Shown: one piece after another, positions 22,826-33,649 of the stretch
Layout: each line of letters opens with the position of its first letter
Numbering within the stretch: position 1 is the stretch's first letter
From: Pseudoips prasinana
Lineage: Eukaryota; Arthropoda; Insecta; Lepidoptera; Nolidae
Direction of reading: 5' to 3'
Assembly (NCBI GenBank): GCA_951640165.1
Contig: OX621246.1
Location: forward strand, 6,907,001 to 6,971,000
Length of the DNA: 64,000 nucleotides
Notes under the pieces: generated by a model
What the model saw: the letters and a program-made list of their open reading frames with translations, nothing else
What the model was told of the DNA's origin: nothing
The model's database searches: none
Translations under genes and position numbers: made by a program

Positions 22826-23163
22826 ATTGGTCCATCTCACCGGATAAGACCTTATTTTTGAGTTCTATCTGTGCCTGTGTGTCACACGAGCGTTACTCGC
22901 AGTGGATCGCTGCATTAGAGAACGCTACGCCCGCTGCAACGGACGACTTCATCGGACGAGCGAGTGTAGCAGCAGGAGTTCATTGAGTCGCCACGAGTAG
23001 CATCAATATCATCACAGCAGTTTCATCGTGCAACTGTTCCAAAAAGGACTTGTAAAATTCGTAGAGTTTGAGAACATTGTAATTTTGTCTACGAATAATA
23101 AGTTTATTTTTAAATTTTCATAGATAGTAGGTATATTGTGTAATTCAGATTTATTGTTGGTTT
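22218..23163 (+). repeat. 946-bp direct repeat, copy 1
   Basis: Matches 23,304-24,249 at a constant offset of 1,086 with no indel seen. One substitution noticed is GGCGACGCTCGG against GGCGAAGCTCGG. It comprises most of the BEL1 LTR, primer site and leader. Confidence 0.95.
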
Positions 23164-23172
23164 CTCTCTCTG

Positions 23173-24249
23173 GTTCTCAGGATCATTCGACGTGGTACCC
23201 CAAAAATATTTTTGAAACAATTTATTACAAGTGTTAGAAGGGTAAATAGCCCGGTATATATCGTTCTTGCATTTATTTATTTAATGATTATCAACATTGC
23301 AGACACTCTGTCTGTCTCTCTCTCTCTCTCTTATAGAAAGCAGGCCAGATATTTTCATTTCTATTTCGCATTGGACAGTGTGGTGTCGCGACGATTATTT
23401 TTGTTGAGTGTATACAGTTTTTTTGTACATAATAAATAATAAGAAATGACTTCGTTCCATCCAGGTGTCCCTTGACACCTCTCAAGTTTTAATATAATAT
23501 TAAGGCAAACGAGCAAGCAGGTCACCTGATGATAACTTGCAACACCAGAGGGGCCGTAAATGTGTTGCCGGCCTTTAAAAAGAACAGCCGCGTTTGAAGA
23601 TTGCCATATCATACCGGATCGGAAATACCTCCACAGTTATTTGAATAAATCTTTTTCTTTCTTTGAATAAATCTTTTTCTTTCTTTAATTGCTTCGACAA
23701 AGTGTTCAATATGTGTAAATTTGTTTGCCGACAATTCCCTAGATGGCGTTACTGTCGAAATAGATCGCGGTATGGTTTCGTTCGCAATTTTAGGTGACCT
23801 ACCGATGTATTAATTTTCGAAATATAGACCAGCTTCAGATCATTATACAGATTGAGTTTTATTTAATTACCTTTCTTGTATACACACCCCCGGCGAAGCT
23901 CGGTCGTTAACATTGGTCCATCTCACCGGATAAGACCTTATTTTTGAGTTCTATCTGTGCCTGTGTGTCACACGAGCGTTACTCGCAGTGGATCGCTGCA
24001 TTAGAGAACGCTACGCCCGCTGCAACGGACGACTTCATCGGACGAGCGAGTGTAGCAGCAGGAGTTCATTGAGTCGCCACGAGTAGCATCAATATCATCA
24101 CAGCAGTTTCATCGTGCAACTGTTCCAAAAAGGACTTGTAAAATTCGTAGAGTTTGAGAACATTGTAATTTTGTCTACGAATAATAAGTTTATTTTTAAA
24201 TTTTCATAGATAGTAGGTATATTGTGTAATTCAGATTTATTGTTGGTTT
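23173..24249 (+). repeat. Second duplication copy: 135-bp unit plus 946-bp LTR-leader unit
   Basis: 23,173-23,307 equals 19,075-19,209 and 23,304-24,249 equals 22,218-23,163, the two fused at a TCTGTCTG/TCTCTC tract. This is the copy directly upstream of BEL1 gag, so it serves as the element's apparent 5' LTR (partial, ends 23,912), primer site and leader. Confidence 0.9.
23914..23934 (+). promoter_or_regulatory. Putative primer-binding site of BEL1
   Basis: TGGTCCATCTCACCGGATAA begins one base after the LTR end (23,912), where a tRNA 3' end would prime minus-strand synthesis. The tRNA was not identified. A duplicate is at 22,827. Confidence 0.5.
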
Positions 24250-24329
24250 ATTATTAAGTTTAAATATGAAGGGCTCAGTCAATCTCTAACATAATTTACA
24301 AAAAGTTATAAATAAAGGTTTAATTAATT

Positions 24330-27300
24330 TTAAAAAAAGTCCAAAGGAAAGAATATCTGTAGAATACCTTGAAAGTAGATTAGAATTATTAGAGAATGAT
24401 TGGTGTTCATTTAAGGAATGTAACACTAAACTTTATGCAAACTATGAACTAGATGCTATTGAAAGGGAAGTAGGAGATAGTTATGAGATTACCGAAGATG
24501 CTTATATTACATATAAATGTTTATTAAAAACTAAACTGAATGAATTACTCTTAATTCATTGATACTCTTATCAGAAAAACCGAAACTTACTGGTGAACCA
24601 TCCAGTAGCCGGTCTTCTGATCTTATTAAGCTACCTAGGATTTCTATCCCTACATTCTCGGGAAATTACGCAGAGTGGACGACATTCTACGATTTGTTCG
24701 TCTCAATGGTTCACAATAATGATACACTTGATGATGTCCAAAAGTTACATTACTTAACAATGCATTTTTCAGGTGAAGCCGAATAACTAATACGGCATAC
24801 GCCTATAACTGCAGCTAGTTATAAAGAATGTTGGGCTCAGTTATCAAAAAGGTACAATAATAAAAAATATTTAAGTAATTGTATTTTACAAAGATTGTTT
24901 GGCCAAAAGCGATTACATATAGAATCAGCTGTAGGTTTAAAAGATCTCATCGATACCACTAGCGACTGTCTAAACGCATTAAAAAATTTATCGATCGATG
25001 TGAGTACATGGGATGTCATTATCATACATATTGTGACATTAAAATTGGATTTCGAAACACGTAAGCAATGGGAGTTAAGTCACAATAATAGTAATAAGTT
25101 AGGTAAAGAGTTGCCATCCTTTGAAGAGTTCAAAACGTTCATTGAAAATCGTTTCCGAGCTTTGGAGTGTGTAGAACCCAAAAGAGTAATTTCAGGTCAC
25201 CATCTCAGTAGTAGTTCACAAATTCATAAGCCTAGAGCAATGCTGGCAACAAATACACCCAGTATGCAATGTGAGTACTGTTCAGAGACTCATAAGCTTT
25301 GTTTTTGTAAGCAATTTTCCAAGCAACCTATAGAAGTGAGACGTGAATTTGTTGCCAAAAACAAAATTTGCTTTAATTGTTTAGGGAGTAATCATGGTGT
25401 GTATAACTGCAAGAAGCCAACTGCCTGCAGAGTTTGCCACAAAAGACACCATTCTCTATTACATCCAAATGGAGAGCCTGAGTTACAAAAAAAAGAAGGT
25501 ATAGCAAATCGCTCTGCTGATAGCACTGGTTATGTAACCAGTGCTAATCACGCTACATCTTCGTTGACCACAGGTAAAATTCCTAAGCCGAGTCAGGTTT
25601 TATTAGCAACCGCTCTAATAAAAGCCAAGTCAAGGTCGGGAAACTATCAAACGATCAGAGCCTTACTAGATCAAGGGTCACAGGCTTGTTTTGTGACAGA
25701 GGCATTGGTACGATTTCTGAGCTTAAAAAATATGCCTATACAAGGACATATTTCTGGGCTGGGAGATCATAGCTCAACAGTAGCAAAGCACATGGTGCAT
25801 TTGAGTATTCAATCTCAGGTAGACCCGGATTTCATTCTCGATATAAATGCATATGTTTTAAAAAAAATCACCTCGTACTTACCTGATCATAAAAGTAGCG
25901 CTGGTAGCGTGGATTGGTTAACTGTAAATGTTCTGCATTTAGCGGATCCAGAGTTCCACACGCCCAATAAGATAGATATTCTATTGGGCGCGGATGCTTA
26001 CAGCAGCATTATGAAAAACGGTATCTTGAAAAGTCCTTCTGGAACGCTAATAGCGCAAAACACTACCTTGGGGTGGGTTTTATCAGGAGTAATAAGTACA
26101 GAAACTAAGGACAAATCAAACACTATTAACGCAATGCATGCACACATAAATGAAGACGATATACTTCGAAAATTTTGGGAAATAGAAGAACAGAGTAGTT
26201 CAAAGAAAATACTTACACCAGAAGAAAAGATGTATGAAAATGTATATATTGAAACCACTAAAAGAGACAGTAGTGGTAGGTATATAGTCAGCTTACCTTT
26301 CCGAGATGAAGGTCCTCCCTGTTTATCTGGAAATTCGCGTGATATAGCTGCAAATAGATTTAAGGCATTAGAAAGAAAATTAGAACACAACACAAATCTA
26401 AAAGATGAGTACAAAAAGGTCATAGATGAATATTTACAATTAGGACATATGCGATTGATAAGTAAATATGATAAGAACAAAGACAAAGCCGTTTACTTAC
26501 CTCATCATGCCGCAGTGCGGAATGACAAAACCACAACAAAGGTTCGTATAGTGTTTAACGCGTCCGAGAAAAACAGCAACGGTGTCTCTTTAAATGACAC
26601 GTTAATGGTTGGACCTAAATTACAAGCTGACTTAAGGCATACAGTTTTAAGATGGAGAGTTCATCCCATAGCCATGGTTGCCGATATAATTAAAATGTAT
26701 CGTCAGATTAGGATTGCTGAAAAGGATACAATGTTTCAGCGCATACTGTGGCGAGATAGTCCTGAAAAGGAAATAAGAGATTACGAGCTATTAACAGTCA
26801 CATTTGGCACAGCTTCAGCACCTTATCAAGCCGTTAGAACACTTCATCAGCTCGCCTATGATGAAGGTAAGAATTATCCATTAGTGGCTGATAAAGTACT
26901 TAATAACTTTTACATGGATGATTTTCTGACCTCATGTGACAGCGTAGAAGAAGGTTTAGAAATCTATAAGCAAATGACAGAACTTCTGAGTAAAGGTGGT
27001 TTCTCGTTACAAAAATGGGATTGTAATAATAAGGAAATCTTGGATAGAATAAGTACAATAGAACAAAATATAAAGGTCAAAGAAGAAAATAGAACACTTA
27101 AAAACGAAAAGAAAGCAGAAATTAAACTAGATAGTAATATGAAAATTCTCGGACTTACCTGGGATCGCGAAGTTGACGCCTTCCAGTACACGGTGAAGCT
27201 CCCGTCGTTGAAGATCGAAGCTATAACAAAAAGAATGGTAATTTCGGATATAGCTCAACTGTTTGATCCGCTTGGATGGTTGGCTCCTACAGTAGTACTA

Positions 27301-28666
27301 GCCAAAATCTTTATTCAAAAATTATGGCTAGCAGGTCTTGGTTGGGACGAAGTTCTGACAAGCGAATTAATAAAGGAATGGAGTACTTACCGCGAGGAGT
27401 TGTCTCTGCTCACAAACGTTCGTATCCCTCGTTGGCTTGGCGCTAAGAATGATGATCACCGGGAACTTCACGGCTTCTGTGATGCATCGCAGGCAGCCTA
27501 CGCCGCAGCAGTTTATTTAAGGTCAACAGATGTTACAGGTAAGGTCACGGTGTCACTGTTAGTTGCTAAGACCAGAGTAGCACCTATCAAACAAGTAACT
27601 ATACCACGGTTAGAGTTGTGCGGAGCAGTACTTTTGTCAAAATTGTTAGTAGAAACAGCAGAGGTCTTGAACATTTCAGGAGAACGAATAAAGGCATGGA
27701 CGGACTCCACTGTAGTATTGGCTTGGTTGAATAGTCACCCAAGTAGATGGAAGACGTTTGTAGCCAACCGTACTTCTGAGATATTAACCCTGATGAATTC
27801 GTCACAATGGTACCATGTATCAACTAAAGACAATCCCGCCGACTGTGCATCAAGAGGTGTAGCACCAAGTTTGTTCATACAAACAACGACTTGGTTTTCC
27901 GGACCACAGTTTCTGAAAGAAAATAATGTATTATATTCAAAGCCAAAGGATTTAATCGTGACTTTAGAACAATCGATTAAGACACACGTGGCTGTTGAAA
28001 CAGATAGCCACGACATTTTTAAAAGATTTTCGTCTTTACCGAAGATGATAAGAGTGATAGCATATTGTAGAAGATTTTTAAGAAAGAGACTTGATAAGAA
28101 GGCCAAAAAAACTGGTTACAAAAGAAAGAATTAGAAGAAGCTTTAGAAATTATTATTAAAAATATACAAAGGAATTATTTTAAGCCAGAATATTCACAGT
28201 TACAGGAAAAAGGGTACTTAGAATCAAAATCAAGTACTTTAAGGTCACTTTGTCCATATCTTGACGACAAAGGAATAATGAGAGTAAGAGGACGTCTAGA
28301 AAGAGCACCTTTGGAAGAAAACACAAAGCATCCCATAATTCTACCTTACTCGGACCATTTGACGCACCTTATCGTAGCTGATGCTCATTTGAAGACGCTC
28401 CATGGAGGCCCACAGTTAATGATCAACTACTTACGTAGAGCTTATTGGATTGTAGGAATAAGAAATATGGTCAAGCACCAAATTCGTCGATGTGTTATAT
28501 GTACCAGACAAAAAGCCAACACCAAAACTCCAATAATGGGGTCTCTTCCAACGGTACGCTGTAACCCAGCTAGGCCATTTTACATAGCGGTGTCGATTAT
28601 GCGGGACCTATAAATATTAGGACAAGTAAAGGTCGCGGGCAAAAATCTTATAAAGGCTATATATGT
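24330..28666 (+). pseudogene. BEL/Pao element 1 gag-pol, upstream part (broken)
   Basis: A single BEL-type polyprotein that makes capsid, protease, reverse transcriptase, RNase H and integrase. Gag N-terminus runs in frame 2 (about 24,338-24,558). Frame 1 carries gag (TFSGNYAEWTTFYDLF), zinc knuckles CFNCLGSNHGVYNC and CRVCHKRHH (25,370-25,470), protease LLDQGSQACF (about 25,663), RT with YMDD (about 26,912), and RNase H HGFCDAS (27,465), WTDSTVV and NPADCASRG. Frame 3 then carries the integrase zinc region (about 28,340-28,520). Breaks are a frame change near 24,556, TAA at 24,784-24,786, frame changes near 28,115 and 28,585, and the BEL2 insertion at 28,667. The intact 1,079-codon stretch shows it is not ancient. 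Confidence 0.85.
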
Positions 28667-28802
28667 TGTTGTGGTAATAAGGTTGATTGTTGAATGAGGA
28701 TTTATTATATCACAAGAAATACGTCTTTACTGTACGAGATTTTATTGCAACTAAAAACTAGAAACATCGATACATGCATTTATATCTGATTTAGCTTCAA
28801 CA
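28667..28802 (-). repeat. BEL2 3' LTR
   Basis: 136 bp, TGTTGAAGC...CCACAACA on the coding strand. An unusually short LTR for BEL/Pao, but both copies have exactly this length and TG...CA ends. Confidence 0.85.
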
Positions 28803-28918
28803 TAAGCCGCCCACTAAAGGACTATTAAAGTCCTTTCAAAATAAGATGATTCACAAACAAAATTAATAATATAATGTGGTGGCCTTTGATTTTATACATT
28901 ACAAAAAATCAAATCAAC

Positions 28919-31003
28919 TTAAGTAATTGTATCGATAGGTAACGCACACAGTTTAGTGACACAACGTTTTATTATACTATCACCGCTCTTCACGCTATAT
29001 ACTCTGGTTAAACCGTCGGGGCCAGGATGTTTGTCTATTATGCGCCCCATGGACCATTTTCCTGGTGGAAGATTGTCCTGTTTAATCATTACTATGTCTC
29101 CAGTCATGAATTCATTTTTGCGGTTTAACCATTTTGGTCTCTGCTGGAGTCGTGTTAAATACTCTCCCTGCCATCTTGCCCAAAAATCATTCAACAACTT
29201 TTGAGTATATTGCCAGCGGCTTAAAACACTCATTTTGGCATCTTTCATGTAAATATTGGGGATGGTGACAGGTGCTTCGGTTATCAGAAAGTGTCCAGGT
29301 GTCAATATTTGCATAGTATCACCGTCCATTGGGCACAGTGGACGAGAATTTAGGCAAGCCTCGATTTCACAGAGAACCGTTGTCATTTCCTCAAATGTTA
29401 AGTTTGTGTTAAAAATTCTTTTCAAATGATATTTAACAGATTTGACACCGGCTTCCCATAAGCCTCCAAAATTTGGTGAATACGCTGGTATGAAGTGCCA
29501 CTGAGTCCCATCATTAGCAAGCATTTCGGCAATTTTGCCATCAAATTGAAGACGAGCTTGTTTCCAGGCTTCAGACAGTTCTTTATTAGCGCCGACGAAG
29601 TTGCGTCCTTGGTCACTCCATATGTTTGTGCATTTTCCTCTTCGCGCGCAAAATCTTCTAAAAGCCCCGATAAAAGCTGCTGAACTTAGGTCACTGACCA
29701 ATTCTAAATGTATCGCCTTAGTAGCCATGCAAATGAAAATGGCTATATATGCTTTGCCAGTTCTAGCACCTCTGCCTTTATTCAACAGTATTTGAAAAGG
29801 TCCAGCTAAATCTACACCAGAATTGAGGAACGCTCTTGCTGGCTTGACGCGTACGCTTGGTAAGTCACCCATGATTTGCGTTCTTACTTTAGCATTTAGT
29901 TTGGCACATATCAGACAACGATGGACATACTGTTTCACCAAAGATTTTGCACCTAATATCCAATACTTGGCTTTGAGGTAAGCAAGCATCAGTTGGACTC
30001 CTCCATGCAACGTCTTCTTGTGGGCTTCTGCTATTATAAGATAGGTAAGTTTGCTCTTACGAACCAGAATTATTGGATGCTTGCACTCATCATTCAAGTC
30101 AGCGTTCCTAAGTCGGCCGCCCACCCTGAGGACTCCGTTTTTGTCAATGTAAGGATCTAGCGATTTTATTTTACTTAGTTTTTTAACTCTTTTCTTTAAT
30201 TTTATTGATTCAATATCTTCTTTTAATTCATCTTTCTGTGCTACTTTTATACAAATATCTAAAGAGAATTGGAGTTCTTCAGTTGTAATTATTTGATCTA
30301 TGTTTTCTTTTAATGTCTTTTGTTTCAGGAATCTTCTGGAGTATGCGATTGCTCTCAGTAGTTCTACGAGTGTGTCAAAGTCTTCAAATTGTGTACATAG
30401 TTTCTTTTCTTCTTCGTTAGTATCTTTATTTATTATCAGAGCTTGTACAGTGGATTTATTTTTTTCTAAATCTGTTTGTTGTATGGTTGGTATAGTGAAC
30501 TGTATCTTCGGTTGTAGTAACCATTGTGGTCCTTTCCACCATAAGTCGCATCCTTTCAAATTAGCAACTAACATCCCTCTTGATGCTATGTCAGCTGGGT
30601 TATCATGGGATTGAACATGATGCCACTGACAGTAATTTATATTGCTTGTGATCTCAACTACGCGATTAGCCACAAATGACTTCCATTTATTTGGCTCTCC
30701 ACTTAACCACGAAATTACGATGGAAGAATCTGTCCACGCATAGATTTGTGATGCAGATATTCTCATTGCTTGTCCTATTTGCTTTAGCAGTCTTGAGAGA
30801 ATCAAAGCCCCGCACAACTCTAATCTGGGCAATGATATAGTTTTCAGGGGAGCTACCCTTGTTTTGGCAGCAATAATGGTAGTTTTGATTGTGCCATCTG
30901 GGTTTGTGACGCGACAGTACACTACAGCACTGTAAGCTTTCACTGATGCATCGCTGAATCCATGTATTTCTATGAAATCTTTTCTAGAGCTGTACGTTCC
31001 CAT
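28919..31003 (-). CDS. BEL2 pol, downstream part: RNase H and integrase
   Basis: A 694-codon frame in phase with the preceding ORF and separated from it only by TAG at 31,004-31,006. RNase H motifs are [10 protein letters not shown] near residue 14, [11 protein letters not shown] near 90 and NPADIASRG near 130. The integrase has the zinc region HPIIL...CLICAK (about 313-370). Catalytic residues are in [23 protein letters not shown] and [11 protein letters not shown] (Asp, Asp, Glu). The integrase inserts element cDNA into host chromosomes. The listed ATG after the stop is not a natural start: BEL polyproteins are normally continuous. Confidence 0.85.
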   Translation of the reverse strand: MGTYSSRKDFIEIHGFSDASVKAYSAVVYCRVTNPDGTIKTTIIAAKTRVAPLKTISLPRLELCGALILSRLLKQIGQAMRISASQIYAWTDSSIVISWLSGEPNKWKSFVANRVVEITSNINYCQWHHVQSHDNPADIASRGMLVANLKGCDLWWKGPQWLLQPKIQFTIPTIQQTDLEKNKSTVQALIINKDTNEEEKKLCTQFEDFDTLVELLRAIAYSRRFLKQKTLKENIDQIITTEELQFSLDICIKVAQKDELKEDIESIKLKKRVKKLSKIKSLDPYIDKNGVLRVGGRLRNADLNDECKHPIILVRKSKLTYLIIAEAHKKTLHGGVQLMLAYLKAKYWILGAKSLVKQYVHRCLICAKLNAKVRTQIMGDLPSVRVKPARAFLNSGVDLAGPFQILLNKGRGARTGKAYIAIFICMATKAIHLELVSDLSSAAFIGAFRRFCARRGKCTNIWSDQGRNFVGANKELSEAWKQARLQFDGKIAEMLANDGTQWHFIPAYSPNFGGLWEAGVKSVKYHLKRIFNTNLTFEEMTTVLCEIEACLNSRPLCPMDGDTMQILTPGHFLITEAPVTIPNIYMKDAKMSVLSRWQYTQKLLNDFWARWQGEYLTRLQQRPKWLNRKNEFMTGDIVMIKQDNLPPGKWSMGRIIDKHPGPDGLTRVYSVKSGDSIIKRCVTKLCALPIDTIT

Positions 31004-33649
31004 CTATCTATTTATGTAGAGGCCATTGACGTTATCTAAATCAGATCGTATTGAAATCCATTTCTCAGCCAAACTTGTGTTCAAAGGTTCGTCCCAGTCG
31101 ACCTTTTCTTGCCAGAGTTGTTGGATTAATATCTTAGCCATTACCATGCAAGGCGCAATCCATCCAAGTGGGTCATATAGTTTTTGAATATCAGAGAGAA
31201 TGCTTCGCTTCGTGATTAGGTTATTGCCGATAACAGGTAAGTTTAAACTGTATTCAAATTGATCAGTTCCTAAATTCCACTGAATTCCCAAAGCTTTAAT
31301 AGTACCATCTACTTTTAGTTCCAGGTGCGCATGAGATGACCTGTCGTGTGGTTCGATTGTCTCCATGAATTCACGACTGTTAGAAGACCACTTTTTTAAT
31401 TCAAAGCCACCTAGCTGAAGAAGTCTTTTTAGATCTTGACTATTTTTTATAGTTTGCGCGAGGGTATCATTTCCAGACATTACGTCATCGACGTAAAAGT
31501 CTTCGCGTAATATCTTAGCTACTTCGGGATAGCTTTCACCTTCATCATCAGCTAATTGAATGAGAGTTTTTACAGCAAGATACGGTGCCGAAGCTGTTCC
31601 AAAAGTTACAGTCAAGAGTCGGTAGTCTTTGATGTCTTCGGATGGGTTGTCTCTCCATAGAATTCTTTGATAATCTGTATCTTTCTTATGTACCCAGATC
31701 ATTCTGTACATCTTCTGTATATCAGAGACAAAACAAACAGCGTGAATTCTCCATCTTATAATAATGCTTCTCAAGTCATCCTGTAGCACTGGACCCGGTA
31801 AAAGTTCATCGTTGAGTGAAATATTGTTGGAACCTTTACTTGAAGCGTCGAATACAACACGTGTCTTCGTCGTTTCTTTATCGTTACGGATCACTGCGTG
31901 ATGGGGTAAATATACAGAATTATTACTTATTTCTTCTGTGGGTATTAGTTCGATATGTTTAAGTTCCTTGTATTCATTAATTACTTTTGTATATTTTTGT
32001 TTCAGTTCTAAATTTTGATTAAATCTTCTTTCTAGTTGAATTAATCTTCTTTTCGCTATATCTCTAGTGTTTCCTAGTACTGATTTTGGTTGATTTGTAT
32101 TAAACGGCAGCTTAACTATGTATTTTCCATCATTGTCTCGCTTATGTGTCTTCTCGTATATATCTTCACATAGTTGTTCCTTTACAGTAAGCCTTCTTTT
32201 TGTGTCCGTATCAACTTCCCATATTGTTTTCAGTAAATCTTCTATGTTAACCTCTTGTTTCATGACCGTCAAGGACTTCTCTCGTGTGTTCATTTTCATT
32301 ATTATTTCACCCATTATGATCCATCCCAGGTAGGTATTTTGTGCACAAGGTGTACCTGGTGGACCTTTGATCAATCCTTGCTTCAAAATTGCTGCATACT
32401 CATTTACACCCAGCAACAGATCGATGGTTCCCGATTCACAATAATTTCTATCTGCTAACTGAATGCCTGCTAGATGTGGCCATTTAGTATTATCCATGGT
32501 GCCTGATGGAATGTTGGAGGTCAATTGCTTGGACATCACGTAGGCTCTAATAGGTAAGTTGAAATTGCTTTCCCATCGTGATGCTACTTGAACTTTGACC
32601 TCATGCTTGACTCTAACTTTCATGGATTCCATTCCGGAGACGATAAGATTTACTGGTGACTTGTTAAGGTTCAGTATCTGAGTTGCTTTCTCGCTTATGA
32701 AACATGCTTGAGATCCTGAATCTATTAGCGCTCTCAGAACAGTAGTGTGTCCATATTCACTTTTCAAAATTACTACTGCAGTCGCTAATAGTGCTATCTT
32801 CTGCCCGGCGTTATAGTGTGACGCAACCATTGCTTGAATTTTCTTTTCTTCTACATCTGCTTGGCTGGATGACGTCGATTGATTAAATTCTTCATGGGGT
32901 ATCGACTCATCCCTCTTCTTTTGTTGATGTAAAAGTGTGTGATGGCGTCGCTTACAGATGTGGCAAGACATTGGCATACGACATTTAAATACCGCATGTC
33001 CCGCCCCGAGGCAGTTGAAACAGAGTTTATTTGCTTTGACATATTCTCCTCTTTCAATGATTGTCATTTTATTGAAGGTATTACAGTGGCTCAGTGTGTG
33101 CACCTCATTACATAATATGCATGATTTTTGCTTCTCATTCGCAGTAAAGGTTACATGTAGAACACGTTCTTTGGTATACCTTGTACTTGTGGTGGGGGTG
33201 ACCAACTCGAGCATTCGGAATTTGGCTTCTAAAAACTCGCGCAGGTCTTTCCAACTAGGTAGTTCTTCTGACTTTACTAAATAGGCAGCCTTTTCCCATT
33301 CCTTGTGAGTCTCTGGGTCCAACTTCTGCACGACCAGAAATATAATTACTGGATCCCAAGATTCAGTCGGCACATTTAGATTATTTAAACTACTCACAAT
33401 CTCACTGGTGGTGTCCAAGAGCAGTTTCAGATGTGCCGCGGATTCATTGCATTTTTTCTGTGCAAATAATCGCTTAAGCAAGGCATTAACTATTAAGCGC
33501 CTGTTATTGTATCGCTGATTCAGCGTTTCCCATGCTTGCGCATAATTTGTACCGGTCACTTGAATGTTCTTCAATAATGATGCCGCTTCGCCTGAGATCA
33601 TCATCATCATCATCATCATATCAGCCGAAAGACGTCCACTGCTGGACAA
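31004..33649 (-). CDS. BEL2 gag-pol middle part: gag C-terminus, protease, RT
   Basis: An 881-codon ORF. Its first 17 or so residues, including seven Met, are translated from the 3' tail of the inserted RTE LINE. True BEL2 gag resumes at ISGEAASLLK (about 33,600). Domains in order are capsid-like gag, zinc knuckles CFNCLGAGHAVFKC and CHICKRRHH (about 33,040-32,935), protease LIDSGSQACF (about 32,715), then RT with AVIRNDKETTKTRVVFDAS and catalytic YVDD (about 31,490). It stops at TAG 31,004-31,006 just before RNase H. The frame is otherwise intact. Confidence 0.85.
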   Translation of the reverse strand: MSSSGRLSADMMMMMMMISGEAASLLKNIQVTGTNYAQAWETLNQRYNNRRLIVNALLKRLFAQKKCNESAAHLKLLLDTTSEIVSSLNNLNVPTESWDPVIIFLVVQKLDPETHKEWEKAAYLVKSEELPSWKDLREFLEAKFRMLELVTPTTSTRYTKERVLHVTFTANEKQKSCILCNEVHTLSHCNTFNKMTIIERGEYVKANKLCFNCLGAGHAVFKCRMPMSCHICKRRHHTLLHQQKKRDESIPHEEFNQSTSSSQADVEEKKIQAMVASHYNAGQKIALLATAVVILKSEYGHTTVLRALIDSGSQACFISEKATQILNLNKSPVNLIVSGMESMKVRVKHEVKVQVASRWESNFNLPIRAYVMSKQLTSNIPSGTMDNTKWPHLAGIQLADRNYCESGTIDLLLGVNEYAAILKQGLIKGPPGTPCAQNTYLGWIIMGEIIMKMNTREKSLTVMKQEVNIEDLLKTIWEVDTDTKRRLTVKEQLCEDIYEKTHKRDNDGKYIVKLPFNTNQPKSVLGNTRDIAKRRLIQLERRFNQNLELKQKYTKVINEYKELKHIELIPTEEISNNSVYLPHHAVIRNDKETTKTRVVFDASSKGSNNISLNDELLPGPVLQDDLRSIIIRWRIHAVCFVSDIQKMYRMIWVHKKDTDYQRILWRDNPSEDIKDYRLLTVTFGTASAPYLAVKTLIQLADDEGESYPEVAKILREDFYVDDVMSGNDTLAQTIKNSQDLKRLLQLGGFELKKWSSNSREFMETIEPHDRSSHAHLELKVDGTIKALGIQWNLGTDQFEYSLNLPVIGNNLITKRSILSDIQKLYDPLGWIAPCMVMAKILIQQLWQEKVDWDEPLNTSLAEKWISIRSDLDNVNGLYINR

